Assembly: GCA_964370965.1 (NCBI GenBank) | Contig: CAYJLW010000023.1 | Coordinates: forward strand, 1-52,287 | Source: CAYJLW01 sp964370965 | Lineage (GTDB): Bacteria > Actinomycetota > Acidimicrobiia > UBA2766 | Length of the DNA stretch: 52,287 nt | Reading direction: 5' to 3' | Shown here: positions 44,490-52,287 of the stretch, piece by piece | Layout: each line of letters opens with the position of its first letter | Numbering within the stretch: position 1 is the stretch's first letter | The notes under the pieces: generated by a model | What the model was told of the DNA's origin: nothing | Databases searched by the model: none | Seen by the model: the letters and a program-made list of their open reading frames with translations, nothing else | Made by a program: the position numbers and the translations under genes

Positions 44490-45684
44490 GCCGGCCCGAG
44501 GCGAGGGCCTACACGTCCGGGCCCGCACGGCCCTCGGCCTCGCCTGGGACCGGTTCCGCCCCTCCATCCTCGACCGGCTCGCCGGGATCGAGGCCGCCCT
44601 GGACTCCGGGGTGACCGCCCAGGGGGAGCGCGAGCGCCTCGCCGACGACGCCCACTCCCTGGTGGGCTCGCTGGGCGCCTTCGGCTTCCCCGACGAGTCC
44701 CGGACCCTGCGCCGCGTCGAGCGCCTCCTGGCCGACCCCCCCGCCCCCGGGACCTCCGAGGCCGCCCGTGTCGCCGCCGACCTCGCGAAAGCCCGCCGCC
44801 GTCTCTCCACGTCCCCCGCCGGCGGCCGGTTCCCCGCACCCGCGACCGCAACGGTCGCCGTCCGGGAGGGCTGCGAGCCCCCCCTGCTGCTCGTGGGCTC
44901 CCCGGACCGACACTGGACGGCGGGGGTGGCCGCCGCCGCCGAGGAGCACGGCTACCGCGTACGGACCTCCGCCACGCTCCGCCAGAGTCGTCTCGCAGCC
45001 CTCCGGGGCCGCCCCGACGTAGCCCTCGTCGACCTCTCCCTCGCCCGGGTCGCGGCCCCCGTACTGGCACTCGCCGCCGACCTCGCCGCCGCTTCCCGGG
45101 TGATCGTCGCCGGCCGGGCGCCCGCACTCGGCGACCGGGTGGAGGCCGCCCGGGTGGGGGCCGCCGCCTTCCTCACGCACCCGCTGCCTGCGGGGCGCGT
45201 CATGGACGCCGTGGCGGACGCCCTGCGACCCTCCCGGCACCAGCGGGGCCGCGCTCGCGTCCCGCGCGCCTCGAGGGTCGGGGACACCGTCGTCGTCGTG
45301 GACGACAACACTCCCGTGCGCCTCTGGGTGGCCGCCGCCCTGGAACCCGAAGGCCTCACGGTCGTGGGCACGGACAAGCCCGACGAGCTCTGGGCCCTGC
45401 TCGAGGCGGCGTCGCCGGACGTCTTGCTGCTCGACGAGCACATGCCTCGCGCCACGGGACGCGAAGTGTGCCGTGCCCTGCGCGCCGACCCCCGCTGGGC
45501 CGGCCTGCCCGTCGTGTTGCTGACGGCGTCCGACGAGGCGGGCATGGTCGAGGCGGCCCTGCAGGCAGGCGCGGACGACGTGGTGGCGAAACCCGCCACC
45601 GTGGCGGACCTGGTGCATGCCGTGAGGGCCCACCTGCCGCCCCGGAACGCGGGCACCGCCACTGCCGCGACAGGAAGCCAGTAG
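44482..45684 (+). CDS. Hpt-like protein with degenerate and intact receiver domains
   Basis: The 400-residue protein has an N-terminal helical Hpt-like domain with His58 in DDAHSLVGSLGAFG, where Val replaces the usual Lys of HxxKG. A pseudo-receiver follows (about 135-250). It lacks the acidic pair (LLLVGSPDR) and has His instead of the conserved Lys (LTHPLPAG), but keeps an Asp (VDLSLAR). An intact C-terminal receiver (about 270-390) has VVVDDN, Asp in LLLDEHMPR and AKPATV. It could pass phosphate from a kinase receiver through His58 to the operon's regulators. It ends directly against the next gene with no spacer. Confidence 0.8.
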   Translation: MPEPARGEGLHVRARTALGLAWDRFRPSILDRLAGIEAALDSGVTAQGERERLADDAHSLVGSLGAFGFPDESRTLRRVERLLADPPAPGTSEAARVAADLAKARRRLSTSPAGGRFPAPATATVAVREGCEPPLLLVGSPDRHWTAGVAAAAEEHGYRVRTSATLRQSRLAALRGRPDVALVDLSLARVAAPVLALAADLAAASRVIVAGRAPALGDRVEAARVGAAAFLTHPLPAGRVMDAVADALRPSRHQRGRARVPRASRVGDTVVVVDDNTPVRLWVAAALEPEGLTVVGTDKPDELWALLEAASPDVLLLDEHMPRATGREVCRALRADPRWAGLPVVLLTASDEAGMVEAALQAGADDVVAKPATVADLVHAVRAHLPPRNAGTATAATGSQ

Positions 45685-47367
45685 ATGCCAGGAAGGGTAG
45701 AAGTCGAGGTGTCCAGCGAGACGGAGCACCGCCAGGACCCGCTCACAGCGGCGGCGCAGCGGGAACCCCTCGTGCTCGCCGTCGACGACGACCCCGCCGC
45801 CCTCCAGCTCTACGCCGGCACGCTGGCGCGCCACGGCATCGCCAGCATGCTCGCCCCCAACGGGGAGGTGGGCCTCGACGCCGTGGAGCACCACCCCGTC
45901 TCCCTCGTGCTCCTCGACTCCACCTTGCCCGGCATGAGCGGCCTCGACGTGCTCCGGCGCCTACGGGGGCGCCCGGAGACCCGCACGCTGCCCGTCATCC
46001 TCGTCACCGGGAAGGCCGAGAGCGACGACGTCGTGCGCGGCCTCGAGGCGGGCGCGGACGACTACGTCACGAAGCCCGTCGTCCTCGACGAGCTCGTCGC
46101 CCGCGTGCAGGCCCACCTCCGCAGCCAGTCCTCCTGGAACGACGCCCTCTCGGCCCTGGAACAGCGGGCAGCCGTCGCAGACCTCCTCGGGCGCATGCCC
46201 ACGGCGGGCGCCCCTGCAGCGCGGGCGGAGGCCATCTGCCGGGAGCTCACCGGCCTGCGCTGGCTCGAGGGTGCCGCCCTCGTCTCCTTCGCCGGCCCCG
46301 GGGCCGTCGTGCTCGCGGGCGAAGGGATCTTCCGAGGCCTCTTCCCCGCCGGCAGCCCGCTCCCCCACGACCAGGCCGCCTGGCTGCAGGCGAGAGCCCA
46401 CGTCGGCCCCTGGATGGAGGACCTCGGCGACGGCGACCCCTGGACGGCCACGGGGCGCCCCACCCCTGGCGTCCTCGCCGGAACGCCGCTGCGTTCCGGG
46501 GGCGGCATCCTGGGCGTGGCGCTCGTGGGCACCCCGCCCCGCACGGCGTCCTCGCGCGAGCTCGGCGTGAGCGCCCTGTCGGCCTCGATCGACCTCGCCT
46601 CCGTGGCCAACGTGCTCCTCGCCGCCGACCTCGAGCACGAGAGCGAGCGCCAGGAGGCCGCCCGCCGGCTCGTGGGCATCGTCTCGGACCGCGCGTTCAC
46701 TCCGCACTTCCAGCCCATCGTGGACATCGCCAGCGGGACGGTCGTGGGCTACGAGGCCCTCACCCGCTGGGGAGACGGCGCCCGCCCCGACCTCCGCTTC
46801 GCCGAGGCCGCCGACCTCGGCGTGGGCCTCGACGTGGAGCGCGCCACCGCCGTCGCGGCCCTCGAGGACTCCCGCCTCCTCGACCCGGCCCCGTTCCTGA
46901 GCCTGAACGTCTCCGCCGCCCTCGTGCTCGCCCCAGGCATGCTGGGCGACATCCTGGCACGGGCCGTCCGCCCCGTCGTCCTGGAGCTCACCGAGCACGA
47001 ACCCGTCTCTGACTACGACGCCCTCTGCGCCGCCCTCGACGGCCTCGGCCCCGACGTGCGGGTGAGCGTCGACGACGCCGGCGCCGGCTACGCCAGCCTC
47101 AGCCACGTCCTCGCCGTGAGCCCGGACTTCGTGAAGCTCGACATCCACTGGATCCGGGGAATCGACACCGACGCCCCCCGGAGGGCACTCGTCGCCGGGC
47201 TCCGCCACTTCACGGACGAGATCGGCTGCGAGGTCGTCGCCGAGGGCATCGAGACCGCAGGGGAGCTCGATGTCGTGCGCCGCCTCGGTGTCGAGCTCGG
47301 CCAGGGGTACCTCCTCGGGCGCCCCGCCCCCGCCGCCGTCCTGGCCGCGGAGCGCACCGGTGGGTAG
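45685..47367 (+). CDS. Receiver-linked EAL phosphodiesterase
   Basis: The 560-residue protein has an N-terminal receiver (Asp78 in LVLLDSTLPG, Lys in TKPVVL) and a GAF-like middle (about 165-320). The EAL domain has Glu357 in YEALTRW, LNVSA, LELTEHE, VDDAGAGYASL, VKLDI, AEGIET and GQGYLLGRP. All EAL catalytic groups look intact, so phosphorylation could switch c-di-GMP breakdown. It begins right after the previous stop and overlaps the next gene by 8 nt. The EAL part is a close relative of the stand-alone one at 41010. Confidence 0.93.
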   Translation: MPGRVEVEVSSETEHRQDPLTAAAQREPLVLAVDDDPAALQLYAGTLARHGIASMLAPNGEVGLDAVEHHPVSLVLLDSTLPGMSGLDVLRRLRGRPETRTLPVILVTGKAESDDVVRGLEAGADDYVTKPVVLDELVARVQAHLRSQSSWNDALSALEQRAAVADLLGRMPTAGAPAARAEAICRELTGLRWLEGAALVSFAGPGAVVLAGEGIFRGLFPAGSPLPHDQAAWLQARAHVGPWMEDLGDGDPWTATGRPTPGVLAGTPLRSGGGILGVALVGTPPRTASSRELGVSALSASIDLASVANVLLAADLEHESERQEAARRLVGIVSDRAFTPHFQPIVDIASGTVVGYEALTRWGDGARPDLRFAEAADLGVGLDVERATAVAALEDSRLLDPAPFLSLNVSAALVLAPGMLGDILARAVRPVVLELTEHEPVSDYDALCAALDGLGPDVRVSVDDAGAGYASLSHVLAVSPDFVKLDIHWIRGIDTDAPRRALVAGLRHFTDEIGCEVVAEGIETAGELDVVRRLGVELGQGYLLGRPAPAAVLAAERTGG

Positions 47368-48931
47368 CGGGCGCGCCGCGGGCGCGCCGCCCGAGAGCGA
47401 GGACACCCTACGGGCCGTGGTGGCGGCGTCCCCGGACATCATCCTCGTCCTGGGCCCGGACGCCCGCATCCGCAGCGCGAACCCCGCCGTGGAACGCGTC
47501 CTGGGCTACCGCCCCGACGAGCGAGTCGGCCAGACGCCCCAGGACATCGTCCACCCCGACGACGCCGCCGCCCTCGCCGCGGGCTTCCGCGACCTGCTCG
47601 ATCCGGGCGTGGGGACGATGGACCTCCGCTACCGGCTCCGCCACGCCGACGGGCACTGGGTCACCGTCGAGGGCCACGGCCGCGCCCTGGCCTCCGGCGG
47701 CGAGGTCACGGGGGCCGTCGTCGTGAGCCGCGACATCTCCGACCGCGTCCTGGGCGAAGCCGCACTGGAGGCCGCCCGGCGCTCCGCCGAGGCCGCCAGC
47801 CTCGCCAAGAGCGAGTTCCTCTCCCGGATGAGCCACGAGCTCCGCACCCCCCTGAACTCGGTGCTGGGCTTCGCCCAGCTCCTCGACATGGACGCCCGCC
47901 CCGACCAGGACCAGGCGAACCTCCGCCAGATCATGCGGGCCGGCAGCCATCTCCTCGCCCTCGTCGACGACGTCCTCGACCTCTCCCGTGTGGAAGCGGG
48001 CCGCATGGCCCTGTCGATGGAGCCCGTGCCTGCCTGCGAGATCCTCGAGGAGTGCCTCGACCTCGTGCGCCCCCAGGCCGCCGCACGCGACGTCAGCCTG
48101 GGCCTTTCCGGGTGCGCCTCCGAGTACGTCCGCGCCGACCGCCAGAGACTCAAGCAGGTGGTCCTCAACCTCCTCTCGAACGCCGTGAAGTTCAACCGGG
48201 AGGGCGGGGACGTCGCCGTCACCTGCGCGCGGGAACCCGGCGGGCGGGTGCGGGTCGCGGTCACCGACACCGGCCCCGGCATCAGCCCCGACGACGCCGC
48301 CACGATCTTCACCCCCTTCAGCCGCATCGACGCCGACGCCCGCGGTGTCGACGGCACCGGCCTCGGCCTCGCCCTCTCCCGACGGCTGGTCGAGGCCATG
48401 GGCGGCACGATCGGCTTCGAGGGAGCACCCGGGCTGGGGTCCACGTTTCACATCGAGCTCCCCGCCGCGCCCGTGGACGTCACCACCGCACGCGAACCCG
48501 AGACCGAGGAGGCCGCCGTGAGCACAGACCCGGGCAGCGGCGGCCACCGCCGCGTCCTCTACGTGGAGGACAACCTCGCCAACCTCAGACTCCTCGAGCA
48601 GCTCTTCGAGAAGCGCCCCGGCGTCGAGCTCGTCCCGGCCATGCAGGGCAGCATCGGTCTGGACCTCGCCGCCCAGCACCACCCCGACCTCATCCTCCTC
48701 GACCTCCACCTCCCCGACATGCCCGGGCGCGAGGTCCTCGCCCACCTTCACGCCGACCCCGCCACCGCCGACATCCCCGTCGTCGTGATCTCCGCCGACG
48801 CCACACCCGGCCAGATGGCCCGCCTCCGCGAGGCCGGGGCGCACGACTACCTCACGAAGCCTCTCAACCTCCGCCACTTCCTCGAAGTCCTCGACAACGT
48901 CCTCGACAGCGTCCCAGCCGAGGGAACATGA
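47360..48931 (+). CDS. PAS hybrid histidine kinase with C-terminal receiver
   Basis: The 523-residue soluble kinase starts at GTG 47360, with GGAG upstream, inside the end of the receiver-EAL gene. It has one PAS domain (about 15-130; GYRPDERVGQTPQDIVHPDD), HisKA with His159 (RMSHELRTPLNSVLGFAQLL), an ATPase (NLLSNAVKF, DTGPGIS, GTGLGLAL) and a receiver with Asp448 (LLDLHLPDMPG) and TKPLN. It overlaps the following OmpR regulator by 4 nt. It could feed phosphate to the Hpt protein or to that regulator. Confidence 0.92.
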   Translation: MGSGRAAGAPPESEDTLRAVVAASPDIILVLGPDARIRSANPAVERVLGYRPDERVGQTPQDIVHPDDAAALAAGFRDLLDPGVGTMDLRYRLRHADGHWVTVEGHGRALASGGEVTGAVVVSRDISDRVLGEAALEAARRSAEAASLAKSEFLSRMSHELRTPLNSVLGFAQLLDMDARPDQDQANLRQIMRAGSHLLALVDDVLDLSRVEAGRMALSMEPVPACEILEECLDLVRPQAAARDVSLGLSGCASEYVRADRQRLKQVVLNLLSNAVKFNREGGDVAVTCAREPGGRVRVAVTDTGPGISPDDAATIFTPFSRIDADARGVDGTGLGLALSRRLVEAMGGTIGFEGAPGLGSTFHIELPAAPVDVTTAREPETEEAAVSTDPGSGGHRRVLYVEDNLANLRLLEQLFEKRPGVELVPAMQGSIGLDLAAQHHPDLILLDLHLPDMPGREVLAHLHADPATADIPVVVISADATPGQMARLREAGAHDYLTKPLNLRHFLEVLDNVLDSVPAEGT

Positions 48932-49686
48932 GCCAGACCGGAGGCACCCGCGTGCTGGACACGGCCGGGAACGGCCGCGAGGCACCGTACCCGCCCCACA
49001 TCCTCGTCGTCGACGACGACCCGGCAAGTCGCGACCTCGCCCGCCAGTTCCTGGAACGCCACGGCTTCCTCGTGGACGAGGCCTGCGACGGCCCGCCCGC
49101 CCTGCAGGCGATCACCCGGGAACCGCCGGCGCTCGTCGTCCTCGACCTCGGCCTCCCCGGCCTCGACGGCCTCGACGTCCTCCCCCGCGTGAGGCGCACC
49201 CACGACGTGCCCGTGATCATCGTCACCGGCCGGACCGAGGAGACCGCCCGGTTGCAGGGCCTCGCCCTGGGCGCCGACGACTACGTCACGAAGCCGTACT
49301 CCCTCCCCGAGCTGGAAGCCCGCATCCGCGCGGTCCTGCGGAGGGCTGCGGGACCCGACAGGCGCGACGACGTCCTGGACTTCGACGTCCTCGCCGTGGA
49401 CCTCGCCGGCCACCGGATCATCGTGCACGGGGAAGAGGTGGAGATGACCGCCATGGAGTTCGACCTCGTCGCCTGCCTCGCCGAGTCCCCCGGACGGGTC
49501 TTCTCCCGAGAGGAGCTCCTGGAGCGGGTGTGGGGCTCCACGGAGCGCTGGCAGGTCGCGGCCACCGTGACCGAGCACGTGAGGCGGGTGCGCCGCAAGA
49601 TCGAGGACCGTCCCGAGCGACCCCGCTGGATCACCACCGTGCGGGGAGCGGGCTACCGCTTCGACCCCCACGGTGGCGCCGACTGA
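48928..49686 (+). CDS. OmpR-family response regulator (last gene of the signalling operon)
   Basis: The 252-residue protein has a receiver with VDDDPASRD, Asp73 (VVLDLGLPG) and TKPYSL. The winged-helix DNA-binding domain carries MTAMEFDLVACLAESPGRVF and TVTEHVRRVRRKIED. It is closely similar to the regulator at 38996-39739, so the pair flanks the operon. It starts in an ATGA overlap with the PAS kinase gene. The next gene, sdhA, is 95 nt away with its own Shine-Dalgarno sequence. Confidence 0.93.
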   Translation: MSQTGGTRVLDTAGNGREAPYPPHILVVDDDPASRDLARQFLERHGFLVDEACDGPPALQAITREPPALVVLDLGLPGLDGLDVLPRVRRTHDVPVIIVTGRTEETARLQGLALGADDYVTKPYSLPELEARIRAVLRRAAGPDRRDDVLDFDVLAVDLAGHRIIVHGEEVEMTAMEFDLVACLAESPGRVFSREELLERVWGSTERWQVAATVTEHVRRVRRKIEDRPERPRWITTVRGAGYRFDPHGGAD

Positions 49687-49781
49687 AAGCGGATTACTGG
49701 CCCCGACAACGCTCTCGGTAGGCTCGGGCGATCCCCCCAAGGGCGACGGGAGTAGCAGCGCGAGGAGGTCTCGGGGCCCGC

Positions 49782-51518
49782 ATGGCACAGCTCCACACGT
49801 TCGACACGATCATCGTGGGCGCGGGCGGCGCCGGCCTCCGGGCCGCCATCGAGGTGGCCGGCCACGGCCGCACGGCGGTGATCTCCAAGCTCTACCCCAC
49901 CCGCTCCCACACCGGCGCCGCCCAGGGCGGCATGTGCGCCGCCCTCGCCAACGTCGAGGAGGACTCCTGGGAGTGGCACGCCTTCGACACCGTGAAGGGC
50001 TCGGACTACCTCGCCGACCAGCCCGCGGTGGAGATCATGTGCCGCGAGGCCGTCGACGCCGTCATCGAGCTGGAGAACTTTGGCCTCCCCTTCAACCGCA
50101 CCCCGGAGGGTCGCATCGACCAGCGCCGCTTCGGCGGCCACACCCGCAACCACGGCGAGGCCGCCGTGCAGCGGGCCTGCTATGCCGCCGACCGCACCGG
50201 CCACATGATCCTGCAGACCCTCTACCAGCAGTGCGTGAAGCGCGATGTGCAGTTCTTCAACGAGTACCACGTCCTCGACGTCCTCATGTCCGAGGGCCGC
50301 GCCGCCGGGGTCGTCGCCTACGAGCTCGCCACCGGCGCCCTCCACGTCTTCCACGCGAAGGCCGTCGTCTTCGCCACGGGCGGCTTCGGGAAGGTCTTCA
50401 AGGTCTCCTCCAACGCGCACACGCTCACGGGCGACGGTCCCGGCGCCCTCTACCGGCGCGGGATCCCGCTCGAGGACATGGAGATGTTCCAGTTCCACCC
50501 CACGGGCATCTACCGCATCGGCATCCTCCTCTCCGAAGCCGCCCGCGGCGAAGGCGCCATCCTGCGAAACGACTCCGGCGAACGCTTCATGGAGCGCTAC
50601 GCCCCCACCATCAAGGACCTCGCGCCCCGCGACATGGTGAGCCGGGCGATCTACCTCGAGATCCGCGAGGGCCGCGGCATCGGCGGCAAGGACTACGTCC
50701 ACCTCGACCTCACCCACCTCCCCCCGGAGCAGATCGACGCCAAGCTCCCCGACATCACGGACTTCGTACGCACCTACCAGGGCCTCGAACCCAAGACCGA
50801 GCTCATCCCCATCCAGCCCACCGCGCACTACGCCATGGGCGGCATCCCCACGAACGTCCACGCCGAGGTCGTCACCGGCGAAGGCTCCGAGGTCGTCCCC
50901 GGCCTCTTCGCCGCCGGCGAATGCGCCTGCGTGTCGGTCCACGGCGCCAACCGCCTGGGCACGAACTCGCTGCTCGACATCGTCGTCTTCGGCCGGCGCG
51001 CCGGGGTGTCGGCGAACGCCTTCGTGGCCCGCAACGACCTCGCCCCCCTCCCCGACGACCCCGAAGCCCACGTGCGCGAGCTCCTCTCGGGCGTCAAGGA
51101 GCGCCGGGACGGCGAGCCCGTGGCCGCCATCCGGGCCGAGCTCCAAGAGGACATGATGGCCCAGGCCGGGGTCTTCCGCACGCACGAGCTCCTCTCGTCC
51201 ATGCAGAAGAAGCTCGGCGAGCTCCACGAACGCTACGAGCGGGTCACGGTCGACGACCACGGCGACGTCTGGAACACCGACCTCATGGAGGCCGTCGAGC
51301 TCGGCTTCCTCCTCGACATGGCCGACTGCCTCGTCGCCGCCGCCCTGAACCGCACCGAGTCCCGGGGCGGCCACGCCCGGGACGACTTCCCCGACCGGGA
51401 CGACGTGAACTGGCTGAAGCACTCCCTCGCGTACAAGCCGGCCTCCGGGTGGGTCCCGGACCTCGAGTACAAGGCGGTGCAGCTCGGCACGTACGAGCCG
51501 AAGGAGAGGAAGTACTGA
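49782..51518 (+). CDS. sdhA: Succinate dehydrogenase flavoprotein subunit
   Basis: The 578-residue protein has the FAD Rossmann motif IIVGAGGAGLRAA, and His43 in RSHTGAAQGG is the site of covalent FAD. GGFGKVFKVSSNAHTLTGDG, FHPTGIY and HYAMGGIPTN give the substrate and active-site segments. It oxidises succinate to fumarate and passes electrons to SdhB. AGGAGG precedes ATG 49782. sdhB follows after one nucleotide. No membrane subunit lies upstream: the preceding gene is an OmpR regulator. Confidence 0.97.
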   Translation: MAQLHTFDTIIVGAGGAGLRAAIEVAGHGRTAVISKLYPTRSHTGAAQGGMCAALANVEEDSWEWHAFDTVKGSDYLADQPAVEIMCREAVDAVIELENFGLPFNRTPEGRIDQRRFGGHTRNHGEAAVQRACYAADRTGHMILQTLYQQCVKRDVQFFNEYHVLDVLMSEGRAAGVVAYELATGALHVFHAKAVVFATGGFGKVFKVSSNAHTLTGDGPGALYRRGIPLEDMEMFQFHPTGIYRIGILLSEAARGEGAILRNDSGERFMERYAPTIKDLAPRDMVSRAIYLEIREGRGIGGKDYVHLDLTHLPPEQIDAKLPDITDFVRTYQGLEPKTELIPIQPTAHYAMGGIPTNVHAEVVTGEGSEVVPGLFAAGECACVSVHGANRLGTNSLLDIVVFGRRAGVSANAFVARNDLAPLPDDPEAHVRELLSGVKERRDGEPVAAIRAELQEDMMAQAGVFRTHELLSSMQKKLGELHERYERVTVDDHGDVWNTDLMEAVELGFLLDMADCLVAAALNRTESRGGHARDDFPDRDDVNWLKHSLAYKPASGWVPDLEYKAVQLGTYEPKERKY

Positions 51519-51519
51519 C

Positions 51520-52227
51520 GTGAAGGTGACCCTCAAGATCCTTCGCTACGACCCCGCCACCGACCGCCGGCCGCACTGGGAGTCCTACGACGCCGAGGTC
51601 GACCCCATGGACCGCGTGCTCGACGCCCTCCACTACGTGAAGTGGCATGTCGACGGCACACTGGCGTTCCGGCGCTCGTGCGCCCACGCCGTCTGCGGCT
51701 CCGACGCAATGGTCGTCAACGGCGCCAACCACCTCGCCTGCAAACTCCTCGTCAAGGACGCCCGCCCGGAGAAGCCCATCACCGTGGAGCCCATCCGCGG
51801 CCTCCCCGTGGAAAAGGACCTCGTCGTCGACATGGAGCCGTTCTTCGACGGCTACCGGTCGATCCTCCCCTTCCTCGTGAACGACGGCCCCGCCCCGGAA
51901 CGCGAGCGCCTGCAGTCCGCCGCGGAGCGGGAACGCTTCGACGACACCACGAAATGCATCCTGTGCGCCTGCTGTACGACGTCCTGCCCGGTCTTCTGGG
52001 GCCCCGCCTCGGAGTACGTGGGGCCGGCGGCGGTCGTGAACGCCCACCGCTTCGTCTTCGACTCCCGCGACGAGGGCGGCGACGAACGCCTCCGCATCCT
52101 GGCGGAGAAGAGCGGCGTGTTCCGCTGCCGCACGGCGTTCAACTGCACCGAGGCCTGCCCCCGCGACATCAAGGTCACCGAGGCCGTCCAGGAAGTGAAG
52201 CGGGAGATCCTCTACCGCAACGCGTAG
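51520..52227 (+). CDS. sdhB: Succinate dehydrogenase iron-sulfur subunit
   Basis: The 235-residue protein has the [2Fe-2S] loop (SCAHAVCGSD, then HLAC) with Asp in the position often held by Cys, as in other SdhB. It has the [4Fe-4S]/[3Fe-4S] cysteines in CILCACCTTSCP and FNCTEACPRD. It carries electrons from SdhA to the quinone site in SdhC/D. The start is GTG 51520, one nt after the sdhA stop. It ends 6 nt before the poly-G contig end. sdhC/D, if present, would lie beyond. Confidence 0.95.
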   Translation: MKVTLKILRYDPATDRRPHWESYDAEVDPMDRVLDALHYVKWHVDGTLAFRRSCAHAVCGSDAMVVNGANHLACKLLVKDARPEKPITVEPIRGLPVEKDLVVDMEPFFDGYRSILPFLVNDGPAPERERLQSAAERERFDDTTKCILCACCTTSCPVFWGPASEYVGPAAVVNAHRFVFDSRDEGGDERLRILAEKSGVFRCRTAFNCTEACPRDIKVTEAVQEVKREILYRNA

Positions 52228-52231
52228 CCCT

Positions 52232-52287
<56 letters not shown>

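Overview
The window is very GC-rich and coding-dense. A WhiB-type iron-sulfur regulator, an F420-type (luciferase-like) oxidoreductase, a TatA next to an ECF sigma/anti-sigma pair and actinobacterial-style leaderless promoters point to Actinomycetota. The secreted RHS/PA14 and PKD proteins would fit an environmental lineage such as Acidimicrobiia, but that rank is a guess. Base quality is uneven. There is a 100-N scaffold gap (13070-13169), a poly-G/poly-C tract inside a gene (3070-3172) and a poly-G contig end (52234-52287), so this looks like a draft or metagenome assembly.

Layout. 1-5246 (minus): a broken giant RHS/YD-repeat surface protein with PA14 and LamG modules. It has an internal nonsense codon and a frame change at the poly-G tract, and it runs off the left edge. 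5335-8171: a polyphosphate block, Ppx exopolyphosphatase divergent from a CHAD protein split over two overlapping genes. 8254-9741: aldehyde dehydrogenase. 9771-12410 (minus): a small unknown protein, an anti-sigma factor, an ECF sigma factor and TatA. 12480-13747: a luciferase-like oxidoreductase carrying the scaffold gap and a coding minisatellite. 14191-15477: glutamate formimidoyltransferase convergent with WhiB. 15859-17823 (minus): a VWA protein whose usual AAA+ ATPase partner lies at 30017-31411. 17972-20722: a MASE1-PAS-GGDEF-EAL protein. 20674-26070 (minus): a 1798-residue secreted beta-propeller/PKD protein. 26227-29232: a LAL-type LuxR ATPase regulator convergent with a small HTH protein. 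29307-31411: class-I glutamine amidotransferase and AAA+ ATPase. 31491-35080: a lipoprotein and a GH2 beta-mannosidase-like enzyme.

35226-49686 is the most striking part: about 14.5 kb devoted almost entirely to signal transduction. It holds a GAF-GGDEF cyclase, a hybrid kinase and an OmpR regulator, then an eight-gene tightly packed plus-strand run (39982-49686). That run encodes GGDEF, EAL, membrane histidine kinase, lone receiver, Hpt-like/pseudo-receiver/receiver, receiver-EAL, PAS-kinase-receiver and OmpR regulator. Most junctions overlap by 4-8 nt, which suggests one operon joining c-di-GMP synthesis and hydrolysis to a phosphorelay. It is followed by sdhA and sdhB (49782-52227), with no sdhC/D on the upstream side.

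How the genes may work together (inference): polyphosphate turnover (Ppx with CHAD), an envelope-stress sigma system (sigma, anti-sigma with an RseB-like outer domain, TatA), large secreted adhesin-like proteins, and a dense c-di-GMP/phosphorelay network that could control surface or stress states. Six transcription units start with a TANNNT -10 hexamer 6-7 nt before the start codon, so leaderless translation appears common here.
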